From the NCBI GenBank assembly GCA_963678675.1, contig OY783192.1, forward strand, positions 7,202,001 through 7,266,000: a DNA stretch of 64,000 bases, read 5' to 3'. The DNA comes from Xiphydria camelus. Its lineage: Eukaryota > Arthropoda > Insecta > Hymenoptera > Xiphydriidae. Below are positions 24,281-34,689 of the stretch, piece after piece (within the stretch, counting starts at the first letter, position 1; each line of letters begins with the position of its first letter). Below the pieces are notes generated by a model that saw nothing but the letters and a program-made list of their open reading frames with translations, did not search any database and was not told the origin of the DNA. Made by a program: the position numbers and the translations under genes.

Positions 24281-24314
24281 TACGATTAATCGCTTGATCG
24301 AAGGTTTTCGAATA

Positions 24315-24559
24315 AGTACACCTAGCGTCAATAATTCTAAACGATCCATCTTGGGTGACGGTACTTCTATCGAGTCGACCGTAGCTAAAAGATTCGAGTG
24401 AAGCTAGAAGATTCTTGGTGCTTTGCCATGAAGGCTAAATTTCATTAGTGCTTCATGACAAAACAAGAAGATCCGCGCGTACCGTTCAACATCGTTCGAC
24501 TCGATAAAAGTACCGTCACTCAAAGCGGGTCGATCAGAATCATTGACGCTAGATGTACT
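24315..24559. mobile_element. 245-bp MITE, copy 1, with possible 8-bp target duplication
   Basis: The left arm AGTACACCTAGCGTCAAT, continuing through GGTGACGGTACTT, is mirrored at the right. The flanks TTCGAATA (24307-24314) and TTCGAAAA (24560-24567) match at seven of eight positions, which would fit a hAT-type target duplication. A second, inverted and more diverged copy lies at about 62195-62388. Confidence 0.7.
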
Positions 24560-25448
24560 TTCGAAAACTACACAATACTCGTATTGGCAGTTGTTAACCA
24601 ACCACTTATGACTCAATATTTTTCTCAGAACTGGTGACAATGGCTCGAAATCCAATAAACGCCTTTCGCCGCACCGGGCTGAGAATAGAAGAAAATAGAG
24701 AGCGGGCCGTGGTGGAAGAGGATGAAGGATTTAAGGGGAGAGAAATAGAGACGAGCATGCGAGTGGATAGTAACGAGTGTGAGGTATTCCCTCCAGGGCA
24801 GCACGTCTGCGGGAGTACGATACCGCTGATCTCGCTAAGAAAGCCGTCCTCTGCGGCAACGAGTCGAGTAGATAACTCCTGCCGCATTCACAGCCCCCAT
24901 CTGGACTCGCAAAGTCGAGCGAAACCTCGTAATTACCGACCTACTTATGGCAGCCACGGATAGGTGCACCAATGTAGTGATCCACACGTATAAGGAACGA
25001 GAAACATGCATCTAGACGCGTTTAGAATTTAACACCAAATTCCGAGCTTAATAAAAGTTTCGAGGGAAGAGTTTCACGTTTCGAAATCGTTGCAAAGAAG
25101 CTATTATCTAAACTAAATTGATGAATTCGTCTTAGATTTCTTCGTAGTAAATTAAAAAATTGAAATTTTTAGAGCTACGCTATTTAATTAAAAAAGGATA
25201 CATATTCATATATTTATTGCTTTCATATATTTCTGGTGCGTAGTATCATCTATCCGAGATCTTGATTTAAAGTAGGTAATTAAATCCGAGTAAAAACAGC
25301 AAACGTTGATTCGTTCCGCAACACGATTCGAAATACAGTTTGCCTGCCAGTGGTTGCAGGTGGCGAACAGACCAGATCATCGACCCGTGCACAACAGAGG
25401 ATCGATTTTCTACAGCAGCATCCACCTTCGCAGGACCGAAGAATGAGA

Positions 25449-25466
25449 GGGGGGGGGGGGGGGGGG
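25449..25466. repeat. G18 homopolymer
   Basis: Eighteen consecutive G. Length at such runs is error-prone in sequencing and may not be exact. Confidence 0.9.
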
Positions 25467-26273
25467 CGCCAGGTAGCAGACACGTGCTCGGCGATGTCAC
25501 GCGGTACACGTGTTCTCGGGTCTCGGCACCTCGGCTAGAACACGTTTAGCCACTTAATGAAGTCGTGCGCGATCTCTTCGGCCAGCCCGGGACTACCAGT
25601 CTTTGTTTATTTCTTCGAACAATGAGAGCCATTGTCGACGGATGCGGATATCCCAGACGACGAGGTGAACAACGCTCCGCGTTCGGACCCCCGCACCTTT
25701 GTTCCCACCGGAGACAATGGACCACCCCGAAGGCGCAGATGACTTAAATCGATTGCGCCCGCCGGCAAAAAGCGGGAACCGGCTTATGGATGACGGACGA
25801 CGCGCGAGGCAGGATGTCACGCCTCTTCGGCAGCTCGTCACGTGCCGACGTGGTTTGGGCGCGAAAAGGTGACTCGAGCGCGAGCATGCCCGGCGTCTTA
25901 AAGCGTCGCGACGATCCCGGGGATTTTCGATGATTCGTACACGCCATCGATATGTGGTCCGCGGTGGTTACGCGACCGGCATAGAGATCAGCCGCGACGG
26001 TGACTCAGGTTTGCAGCTTGGATGCGTCGACCGAGTGGAATTTCAAGCTCTTCCGGGAAAATGACGAGGCGACTGTACGTACGCGCGGGAAAAGTAACGA
26101 AGCGCGGAAGTGACAACGTCCTCTTTGCGCTTTGACACCAACGCGGCGTGTGATGCGCTCGTCTCGAGGGGATCTAATTCGACCCTCCGAAGAGCTCTGT
26201 TTCGGGAGGTGAGTGCCTAGCATCTGTGTACGTTGCACAGGTACGACCTAATCGAGATCGGCGGGGTTCGGAG

Positions 26274-26363
26274 AGGAGGAGGAGGAGGAGGAGGAGGAGG
26301 AGGAGGAGGAGGAGGAGGAGGAGGAGGAGGAGGAGGAGGAGGAGGAGGAGGAGGAGGAGGAGG
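26274..26363. repeat. (GGA)n microsatellite
   Basis: About thirty GGA units with little interruption. The poly-Arg and poly-Pro open frames across it are artefacts. Confidence 0.95.
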
Positions 26364-27361
26364 ATGTACAGGGATCGAGCCTCGCCTCTTTCGACGCAAC
26401 CGTTAAATATAATCAGTCAAAGACTTGACGGTAAGCAGAACCCCCGTAAGGGCAGTTCGAATCGAATCTGTAGATAGAGTCGTGGTACACGCGCCGTCGA
26501 ATCGATAATGTATTATCTCCCGTCGTTGCTGCACGCGGAGCGAGCCAGAAGGCTCCCGTCGCTGACGGAAATAAAAAAGACCAGACGCCTACGAGTGATA
26601 ATTGAATGGACGTTTCACGTTGCTGGCAGATAAATGATCGATACCTCGCCGCATGAAACGAGCCGTGGATCATTTCACGTTCGAAGCGATTCATCGAAAC
26701 ATCGCGGGGCCCTCCATTCGGACGAATCGGTCCAATCAAATATTCGATCGGGAATGAGGAGGTAGTGGTATCGATGAAACGCGCAGAACGACAGGTCGTC
26801 GCTGCAGCCTTCGCTTTTCACTCGGAACGAATAATCTTATTTTTCGCGTTACCCTTCCAGCGCAGTAGATTTGTTTTCTCGTTTAATTGGTCGACAAATA
26901 GCCCGGGTCTGATTCTCGCCGAGTCATTGTTCCATTCTTTCCTTCCCTTTTTCCTTCGTCCTTTCCCCTGAGACTCATCCTGTGCGCGCCATCTCCTAGT
27001 CTTCGTAAGAAAAAGCTCCGCCAAGAGGTTTTTTGTTTCGCGTCACCCCAATTTAGAGGTAAACAGCTCGCGCACTCGCCGAACGGCGAGACGTCATAAG
27101 CATGTGTCTGGTGTGGTCGTGGCGAGATAAGGGGGTGACGTTTCTGCGCTGTGCTACCGATCCCGCCGCAGGACTTTGTTTCTGAAGAATGTATACTTTT
27201 ACGCGTTCTCAAACTGATTTCGCTGCGGAAGTTTTCGAAGCTTGTAAGGTATCGGGTACAGAGTATAAGGTACGCCGAAATTGTATTAGAGGCTAAATTG
27301 TAGCCTCATTGATATTTGGAGAATTTCAGTTTTTCTTTACCATCTATCCGTAGAATATATA

Positions 27362-29240
27362 CAGGGTGACATTTTGAAAACTTGCCACCCCAATATCTCA
27401 GAAAGTTACAGAGATTTTCTAAAAAAAAAAATACGGTTTCAGCAGTGGAGAGGGGGAACCAAAATGACATAATCGGAGACGCACCCCCTCCAACCCCCTT
27501 AGGGGTAGCCCCCCCAATTTTGTAATCTTAAATAGCAACCCCCCATGTGTGATACAGCGTTGGAAAGCTCTTTAAAAATGCTTTACAAAAACCCCAATTT
27601 TTTGTATTTTTGGATGAGTAGTTCTCGTGCAAATGGAGAAAGAACTTTTTCAAATACAATATAAGTTAGGTGCTTTGAACGCGTTGACAAAACAAAAGAA
27701 TGTTCTAAAACCTATTGAAAAAATCGGCAATCACTTAGTTGCCCCCCAACGCGATAAATAGTGCACTTCTTACTTCTCACATTCATTTGTAAGCGTGAAA
27801 TAATACCTACAACTGCACTTTGCAAAATGGTTTACACTCTCGCTGAACGTGTTGAAATGGTCTTGTGTTTTGGTGCCGAAAATTGTTTTCGAAGAGTAGC
27901 AGCTATTTTTAATGAAAGACATCCCGACAAGAATGCGAGCCACGAGTATATTCGACAGTTGATCAGCAAATTTCAAGAGACTGGATCTGTTGGCAACATT
28001 AAACGAAATCAAGCAAGAGTAGTTGATGAAGCTGCCCAAATAGAAATTCTTGGACATTTTGCTACGAATCCAAATCTGTCAACTCGACAAGCTGCTGCAG
28101 CAACAAGAATTTCCCGAGAAGCGATCCGAAAAACACTTAAACGCCATAAAATGCACCCTTACAAATTACAAGTTCTTCAAGAGCTTACCGACGATGATCC
28201 GGATAGGCGTATTCAATTCTGCGAAGTTATGACCGATAAAATTGTAGCTGAACCACAATTAGTAAGGAACATTTGTTTTAGTGACGAGTGTACATTTTAT
28301 TTGAATGGAAATGTAAACAAACAAAACTGCAGATATTGGAGCGACGAGAATCCACACATTTTTAGAGAAGGTCACACACAATACCCTCAAAAGATCAACG
28401 TCTGGGCTGGTATATTAGGAGATAGTATTGTTGGCCCACTCTTCATAGACAGGAACTTAACAGGGGAAATTTATGCTGAGATGCTGGATACAACCATTGA
28501 ACCCTTAATTATTAATGAATTAGAAAATCAGATAACCAACGACGAAACTCCTTTTCTAACTGAACGTCTATTACATTTCCATCACGATGGAGCACCACCT
28601 CACTATGTGCTTCCTGTGCGTCAGTGGCTTGATTTATATTATCCAGATCAGTGGATTGGTAGAAGGGGACCAGTTGAATGGCCACCCAGATCACCTGATC
28701 TTACTCCCTGCGATTTTTTCTTATGGGGACATTTGAAATCTGTTGTTTTTCAAACTCAACCAGCAAGCATTAACCAACTGAAACAGAGAATTACGCAAGA
28801 ATGTCGCAAAATTTCAAGAGCAACATTTGAAAAAGTTCGAGAGGAATTTCAGAATAGGTTATATTTTTGTCTTGCTAACAATGGAAATCATTTTGAAAAT
28901 TTATTGTAACGTAATTGAATTTTAACAAATAAATTGACAAAACTTACTTCTAGCAGTTTCTTTATCGATTTGCACGAGAACTACTCATCGAAAAGTACAA
29001 AAAATTGGGGTTCTTGTAAAGCATTTTTAAAGAGCTTTCCAACGCTGTATCACACATGGGGGGTTGCTATTTAAGATTACAAAATTGGGGGGGCTACCCC
29101 TAAGGGGGTTGGAGGGGGTGCGTCTCCGATTATGTCATTTTGGTTCCCCCTCTCCACTGCTGAAACCGTATTTTTTTTTTTAGAAAATCTCTGTAACTTT
29201 CTGAGATATTGGGGTGGCAAGTTTTCAAAATGTCACCCTG
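27362..29240 (+). mobile_element. Apparently intact Tc1/mariner-type element with 273-bp TIRs
   Basis: TA flanks both ends (27360-27361 and 29241-29242). The terminal inverted repeats run 27362-27634 and 28968-29240, start CAGGGTGACATTTTGAAAAC, and look nearly identical by eye. Between them is a single uninterrupted transposase gene (27827-28909) with about 190 bases upstream and 60 downstream. Near-identical arms and an open gene point to a recent insertion. Whether it is still mobile cannot be told from sequence. Confidence 0.95.
27827..28909 (+). CDS. Tc1/mariner-superfamily transposase, DD41D type
   Basis: This 360-residue protein would cut and rejoin the ends of its own element at TA targets in the nucleus. 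The first ~110 residues form a paired helix-turn-helix region: TLAERVEMVL with IRQLISKFQETGSVGN, then LSTRQAAAATRISREAIRKT. The catalytic domain has D153 in CFSDECTFYLN, D254 in HHDGAPPHY and D296 in SPDLTPCDFFLWG. Forty-one residues separate the last two, so the pattern is DD41D, as in rosa-like elements, rather than DD34D mariner. The tail NGNHFENLL is typical. I chose the ATG at 27827 because an in-frame ATG at 27761 would add 22 residues unlike the family, and the protein from 27827 begins directly with the DNA-binding fold. No stop or shift is seen. Confidence 0.95.
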   Translation: MVYTLAERVEMVLCFGAENCFRRVAAIFNERHPDKNASHEYIRQLISKFQETGSVGNIKRNQARVVDEAAQIEILGHFATNPNLSTRQAAAATRISREAIRKTLKRHKMHPYKLQVLQELTDDDPDRRIQFCEVMTDKIVAEPQLVRNICFSDECTFYLNGNVNKQNCRYWSDENPHIFREGHTQYPQKINVWAGILGDSIVGPLFIDRNLTGEIYAEMLDTTIEPLIINELENQITNDETPFLTERLLHFHHDGAPPHYVLPVRQWLDLYYPDQWIGRRGPVEWPPRSPDLTPCDFFLWGHLKSVVFQTQPASINQLKQRITQECRKISRATFEKVREEFQNRLYFCLANNGNHFENLL

Positions 29241-29242
29241 TA

Positions 29243-30136
29243 TATATATATATAAGAGCGGTATAACTTATTTTAATATGCCTGCTTAGAAATAGGATAA
29301 ATACCATAATTTTTAATTTAAATTTGAATCAATTTTAATCTAAATTCAGAATACTTGTTATGGTTGTAGAAATTTATAGCTCACGTGATTGCTCATTAAA
29401 AGTAATCTGCTATACATGGGATATAACTCTTAAGGATTAAATGCACTCGTTTTCCTACGGCACTATAAGTTGGAAGTGGTAATTGATCTTTCTTATAAAT
29501 CATATTATTAAGATATATAAGAGTAAAGAGGAGAGTAGCCAAAAATATATTGGTTACCTAAATTGAGCTCATCGGTTCTTCGGAAGTTTATACCTACATG
29601 AATATAAAATCCAGTGAACAAAAATAAGTTCAACGGCGTCTGTTTGGAATTCAGTGAAACTTACTTGATTACTGAGTCATAAATTTGAGATCGTTAGGGT
29701 GTTCATCGTAAAATAGATTATATTATGTTTCTATGTAATTTTCAATTGGATACTTTAAAGATGAAGTATCAATTTAAGTTTAAATTGATTCTATCTAATA
29801 AAATCCAGCACGATATAATCGAAAGTCGTGGTCATCTATCCCTGCTAGTTAGTTGATAATCGATATCGATATAGTATTCGATAGTTAAAGCGGAGAAATT
29901 CAATTTGATAAAATTAGTGTTGAAGTAAATGTAAATGTCGTTATGAAATACGTTTTAGGCGCGCGCTTGCGCGTGCAAATGGTCTAGTACCTATATTGAA
30001 AATAGCTTTATTCAGTAATATATTTAACCTGATACTACAAAAATTGATTATTCGTTTTCGTGGTTAACTTTAGATTTACACACGTGTAACTGAGTTGCCG
30101 AAATATCGTACTGATTCAAGAATCATGAGTCATAGG
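29243..30136. other. Anonymous AT-rich stretch
   Basis: No gene, complete element or clear repeat is visible in these ~900 bases. Confidence 0.45.
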
Positions 30137-30789
30137 TAGGGGAATGTCGTCAGGGTTGGCCATAGTTTTGACTTTTGCCCATAATTTCCATGTAAAAAAG
30201 AATTCTTATAATTACCGCGCATTCTCAAAAAGGTCCGGAAAAAGAAAACTTTTCCGAGATATTACGAATTGATTGGATGAAAAATTAAAAAGTAATGGGT
30301 ATTTTAAAAAAATTAAAAATACTGTCAAGGTTGGCCAGTGCTGCTTAGGTTGGCCAGCCGCTGAAAACACTGTAAGTCATTTTGGGGGTCATGAAGAGGG
30401 TATTAAAATCTGACTTCAGTTTATGTTCCGGGCTGGTTTACCATTAACAAAACTGATTTTGGTTTGGTTGTTGCTGCTCAGTTAAGCATTTTTTTCAATT
30501 TTGTAGTTTTTAGGGAATATGAAGGGAAAACGGTCATTATTAAATTAAAAAAAAATGTTTTTTTTCACAAAATAGTTGTGGTGGGGGTTTTTAGGTACGA
30601 GGAATTCATTTCCGATATTTATATTTGCTAAAAACATCCGCCAGAGGGTGCTACAGATAAATTTCCTATAAACTTTACGTATTTTCTATGAAAGATCATG
30701 TTTGTTTTATATATTTTAATATCATTTTCTCATTATTTGTTTCATTTACTCATTTTTAAAGTATAAAATTTTGAATATCGAAACCAGAA

Positions 30790-31666
30790 AGTGATGAACA
30801 GGGTGAGAGATTTCACCAAGTGTGCATGCCTTTTGAAGGTAAAGAATGCTTTTACGGTTTATAACATTAATGTAATAAATTTTGTCTTTTTTTTTATATT
30901 TCATACATTTTTTAGCACGTTATCAAGGAAAGAAATTAAATTCTATGATCGCCAATCTATGCAGGACTTTCAGACGTGATGCTGACGCATATGATACAGA
31001 TAGACCGTGAGATAATGACAGATTCTGGTGCCCCATTTTCGCATACAAGCCTCAAAGAGGGTTGAAAAGTACTTCGATTTTGAGTAGAATGAAGGGAAAT
31101 TTACGAATGGTCCCTGGGGATAACATATGAAAAATTCGATTTTTCTTAATAAAAAAATAAAAGGTACGTCTTGCCCATTTTTTCACGCCAGCCTTGTTCA
31201 CTAAATGATTAATTAATAAAACCTGGCTTCGGAAATCAAAGGCTTGTGTGGGAAAATCGGTCAGAATCTCGATTTTTCCTTACAAGATTACGCCCTTATT
31301 TCAATCCTTTAGCCACCTGCAACACTCAAGCCTTTGGTTTTCCGAAGCCAGGTTTTATTAATTAATCATTTAGTGAACAAGGCTTGCGTGAAAAAATGGG
31401 CGAGATACCTTTTATTTTTTTGTTAAGAAAAATTTAATTTTGCATATGTTATCCCCAGGGACCATTCGTAAATTTCCCTTCATTTTACTCAAAATCGAAG
31501 TACTTTTCAACCCTCTTCGAGGCTTGTATGTGAAAATGGGGCACCAGAATCTGTCACTATCTGACGGACTAACAATAAGACGAGGAGAGTGAAATAGAAG
31601 CGGAGGCTGCTGAAGGCGAAGAAGAAGAAAACCGCTCTGTAATTTATAGTAGCGACAGCGACTAAG
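30790..31666 (+). pseudogene. Broken C-terminal gene tail with a possible 77-bp intron
   Basis: Joining 30838 to 30916 across a GT...AG interval (30839-30915), which has a T-rich tract before its AG, gives VCMPFEARYQGKKLNSMIAN and then RTFRRDADAYDTD before a stop. Beyond the foldback at 31015-31557 another frame reads EIEAEAAEGEEEENRSV, then IYSSDSD and a stop at about 31666. An acidic end like this is common in transposase genes of eukaryotes, but I do not recognise the family. The parts are not in one frame. Position inside the middle element suggests they are the end of that element's own gene. Confidence 0.35.
31015..31557. mobile_element. Inner foldback element of the nest
   Basis: TGACAGATTCTGGTGCCCC at 31016 is mirrored at 31556, with TA on both sides (31013-31014 and 31558-31559). 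The arms are about 200 bases each and include CCTGGGGATAACATATG and AATTAATTAATAAAACCTGG with their complements. The central part is short and non-coding. Confidence 0.8.
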
Positions 31667-32121
31667 AATAAATAATAAACACTTTTAAAAATATTTTTTC
31701 TTTTTTTTTAATTTTTATTATTTGCAAAAAAAAGGAGCAAATAAAACAGAAATAGTAAGAAAATGTATGAAAATATATAAAACAAGCATGATCTTTCATA
31801 GAAAATACGTAAAGTTTATAGGAAACTTATCTGTAGCGCCATCTGGCGGATATTTTTAGCAAAAATAAAATTTCTCATACCTAAAAACCCCCACCACAAC
31901 TATTTTGTGAAAAAAAACATTGTTTTTAAATTTAATAATGACCGTTTTCTCTTCATATTTCCTAAAACTACAAAATTGAAAAAAAACGCTTAACTGAGCA
32001 GCAAAAACCAAACCAAAATCAGTTTTGTTAATGGTAGACCAGCCCGAAACATAAACTGAAGTCAGATTTCAATACCCAATTTAGTGATTTACTGTGAAAT
32101 CGACGAAATATAGGCGCTCAG

Positions 32122-32345
32122 TTATTTTGAATCGCAGTTTTGACAAATGAAGTAGTTGGTCGTCATTTTCGCGCACCACAAATGCACTTCTCTTTTGCAT
32201 TCAATGCATGTAACGGAATTGTTACTATTCAAGCGATGAGACATCGCTTCCAAACAGATGAGGTAAAAGTCCTCGTCTTCATCCGAAGAGGGCTTTTTCT
32301 GCACTTTTTTGGGTGGACGACCTCGCTTTTAAAGTTTCGTAGCAT
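32122..32345 (-). pseudogene. AT-hook and PHD-like tail of a pogo-type transposase
   Basis: Minus-strand reading gives KRGRPPKK, which contains an AT-hook core (GRP). An acidic PSSDEDEDFY stretch follows, then CIECKREVHLWCAK and FICQNCDSK before a stop at 32122. The spacing C-x2-C, H-x2-C, C-x2-C is that of a PHD-like finger whose first Cys pair is degraded (only one Cys in YLICLEAM). Many insect pogo/jerky-like transposases end with such a finger. The catalytic part is missing. It lies in the outer element of the nest, close to its right end, so transcription would have run leftwards. A comparable tail occurs at 57853-58138. Confidence 0.55.
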
Positions 32346-32800
32346 CAAAAAATGACGAAGTGTTGCTATTACCCTGAAAAGAAATAAACTCATGGTGGCC
32401 AACCCTGACTACACAAATGGTCCAACCTTGACGACAAACACCAGGACCACATCGCAACACACCACAACCAAATGGGTTATCAAATTGAATTATCCTCTTG
32501 GTTTGTTCCTAAATGATAACCATATGACACACTTATATGCTTACTTTGACGATTGCATGTTTTAGCTTCAAGTTCTAATACCGTATTCACTGATACTGGA
32601 AAACTTTTTTCGTCTTTCCCAAGCCACTGAGTGCACGACACGTTTTAATTTCACGCTTCAAACTCGGTGTTGCCACGAAAAGTTTGCTGTTACTAATAGA
32701 AGTTTTACCACGCTTGCAGATAGTTGAAACTAGTTTTATAAGCTGAAATATCGCAAATGGCCGACCTAGACGACAGGCCGACCCTGACGACATTCCCCTA

Positions 32801-33280
32801 CTAAATCAAGAGAAAACCAGATTTGTTCGAGGAAACCTTCCACAAGTTCTGCTTGATCCGACATAATATTGTATCAGTCTACGACGAGAAATATTATATA
32901 TTCCTCGTGTAGAGAAATTCATTCCGTAACAAAACTATAGTTTTATTTCATGTGTTAAAAAATTCACGTGGAGAATATGGTTCAGTATGTTCAGTATTTC
33001 GCACCTACAGATTTATGAATCTCATGACAGTTTTCAACAAGAAAATATCTCGTATATTTGCTCCGATCGTTTTATATAATTATTAAATAAATTTGATTCC
33101 TTGTTTTCTTTATACACTTATCTATTAATTCTAAGTATGATTTAGCAAATGCTATGATACGATTTTAGAAACCGGTTGCTAAAATCAGACATATTGCAAG
33201 GCGTTGAAAAGTAATGTATTTAATTATAGATATAAACATTCGCGTGACCTTCCTTAGAGATAGAAAAACAGGATCTAATG
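32801..33280. other. Anonymous AT-rich stretch
   Basis: Nothing recognisable lies between the nest and the next element. An LTR of the copia fragment at 34.1 kb might begin here if the palindromic element at 33283 was inserted in it, but I see no firm LTR start. Confidence 0.35.
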
Positions 33281-33282
33281 TA

Positions 33283-34059
33283 CAGGGTGGACCAGGTTGA
33301 ACGTCATTTTTTTTTATATGTGATAGGACAACAAAAAAAGTAGACTTTCATAAGAAAATTTTTTTCAAAAATGTTTCCTAACAAAGATACAGGGTGTCAA
33401 AGTTTCGAAAAAACAAATGTTTTTCTCATCATAACTTCTAAACTACTTGATCGATTTCCATGAAATTTCGCACACAGGCTAATGTAGAACAGCTCTAAGC
33501 AACAATTAAATAATTTTTAAAAATTCTCCAGTGGCGTAGATACTAGGGGCCGGTACCCCCCTTTCCCCCTCCCAATCTTCGGCGCCACTGGATATTTTGC
33601 AAAGAAAATTTAATTATTGGATTCCCCGTTTAATTTAGAGAAAAAAATCACCCTTACAAATTTTTGATTTGTGACTTCGTTTTTGCAAGGGTGATTTTTT
33701 TCTCTAAATTAAACGGGGAATCCAATAATTAAATTTTCTTTGCAAAATATCCAGTGGCGCCGAAGATTGGGAGGGGGAAAGGGGGGTACCGGCCCCTAGT
33801 ATCTACGCCACTGGGGAATTTTAAAAAATTATTTAATTATTACTTAGAGCTGTACGACATTAGCCTGTGTGCGAAATTTCATGGAAATCGATCCAGTGGC
33901 TTAGAAGTTATGATGAGAAAACTATTTTTCTTTCGAAACTTTGACACCCTGTATCTTTGTTAGGAAACATTTTTGAAAAAAATTTTCTTATGAAAGTCTA
34001 CTTTTTTGTTGTTGTTCTGTCACATATAAAAAAAATGACGTTTAACCTGGTCCACCCTG
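33283..34059. mobile_element. 777-bp near-perfect palindromic element
   Basis: The ends CAGGGTGGACCAGGTTGAAC and the mirrored GTTTAACCTGGTCCACCCTG are flanked by TA (33281-33282 and 34060-34061). Inverted arms cover almost the whole length and meet near 33670, with only about 40 unpaired bases. They include GGGGCCGGTACCCCCCTTTC and its complement. There is no coding sequence. The ends put it in the same broad group as the intact element at 27362-29240. Confidence 0.9.
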
Positions 34060-34061
34060 TA

Positions 34062-34101
34062 TATCTATATATATAACACTTTTTTATTTTTGACATGACA
34101 A
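34062..34101 (+). other. Probable 3' end of a copia-type LTR
   Basis: This piece ends ...TTTTTGACATGACA directly before the primer binding site. It reappears inverted at 34643-34673 with about 28 of 31 positions matching. Upstream LTR sequence is interrupted or removed by the palindromic element ending at 34059. Confidence 0.45.
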
Positions 34102-34116
34102 AGGTTATGGGCCCAG
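34102..34116 (+). promoter_or_regulatory. Primer binding site, initiator tRNA-Met anticodon arm
   Basis: AGGTTATGGGCCCAG is complementary to the anticodon stem-loop of insect initiator tRNA-Met (which contains CUGGGCCCAUAACC). Copia-type elements use an internal fragment of this tRNA as a primer, unlike most LTR elements, which use the 3' end. It sits about 110 bases before the gag start. Confidence 0.75.
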
Positions 34117-34228
34117 AGGAGCGCTGTGGATAAGAATAATTTTCGCGATTGATAAAATAAGAAACAAAAATCAGCCACGAGTGCTCACGGAAATAAATAC
34201 GACAATATAACCTCAAAATGAAAACAAT

Positions 34229-34645
34229 ATGGCAGAAGAGGTAGGAAAGTTTAGAATCCCATTGTTTGATGGCACAAATTTCGACAATTGGAAGTTTCGA
34301 ATGGAGACCCTTTTGGATGAGAAGGAATTGCTGCCGTATGTGACCGAAGCGTACACGGAAAAAGTCAAGTTCCTCGAAAGCGACACCGATGCGCAACGAG
34401 CAGAAAAACAACGACAATTGGTCGAGCAGGAAAAAAAGGATCGGAAATGCAAGTCTCAGATCATCCAGCGGATCGCCGACAGTCACCTGGAGTACGCGAA
34501 GAACAAAACTTCGGCATTTGATTTGTGGACGACGTTCGAAAATACATTTCAACGAAAAGATATCGCCGGTCAATTGCTCACACGTAAGTCACTAATGAGC
34601 ATGAAATTTGATACGAAAAGTACAGAAACAAAAATAAAAAAGTGA
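34229..34645 (+). pseudogene. Ty1/copia gag fragment
   Basis: The frame begins MAEEVGKFRIPLFDGTNFDN and continues WKFRMETLL, with ADSHLEYA, AFDLWTTFENTF and LTRKSLMSMKFD. This is the N-terminal part of a copia gag (UBN2/gag-polypeptide type), which packs element RNA into particles in the cytoplasm. In the family this is followed by the rest of gag with a CCHC finger, then protease, integrase and reverse transcriptase. Here the similarity ends near residue 130 and the frame stops at 34645, where an inverted LTR-end copy begins. About one tenth of the element's coding length remains. The fragment has no frame breaks. Confidence 0.88.
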
Positions 34646-34689
34646 CATGCCAAAAATAGAAAAGTGTTATATAATAAGATTTTGAAAAT

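Larger units (their letters stand above)
24568..27361. other. Anonymous GC-rich stretch with simple repeats
   Basis: No host gene is supported. The open frames at 24606-27212 are short, overlapping and without domains. Two simple repeats are inside: an 18-base G-run (25449-25466) and a GGA tract (26274-26363). Confidence 0.4.
30398..32077 (+). mobile_element. Middle element of the nest, long-TIR
   Basis: GGGTATTAAAATCTGACTTC at 30398 is mirrored near 32077, and the arms extend for about 320 bases (to about 30725 and from about 31760). They include the inverted pair GGTGGGGGTTTTTAGGTA / TACCTAAAAACCCCCACC. Between the arms lies a broken gene tail on the plus strand. A third element interrupts it at 31015-31557. 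No target duplication is certain. Confidence 0.7.
30139..32798 (-). mobile_element. Outer element of a three-level nest, pogo-like
   Basis: The ends GGGGAATGTCGTCAGGGTTGG (left; mirrored on the right) are flanked by TA (30137-30138 and 32799-32800). The motif GGTTGGCCA at the tip is repeated inside both ends (for example at about 30330 and 30350, and in the right end near 32398). This is the kind of subterminal site array a transposase can bind. The outer element's own coding trace is the minus-strand AT-hook and zinc-finger tail at 32122-32345. A second element fills 30398-32077. Confidence 0.75.

Noticed and set aside
26217..26477. Poly-Pro and poly-Arg open frames
   Set aside because: Direct product of the GGA repeat.
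27761..27826. Upstream in-frame ATG for the intact transposase
   Set aside because: The extra 22 residues do not resemble the family, and the protein from the ATG at 27827 begins directly with the DNA-binding region.
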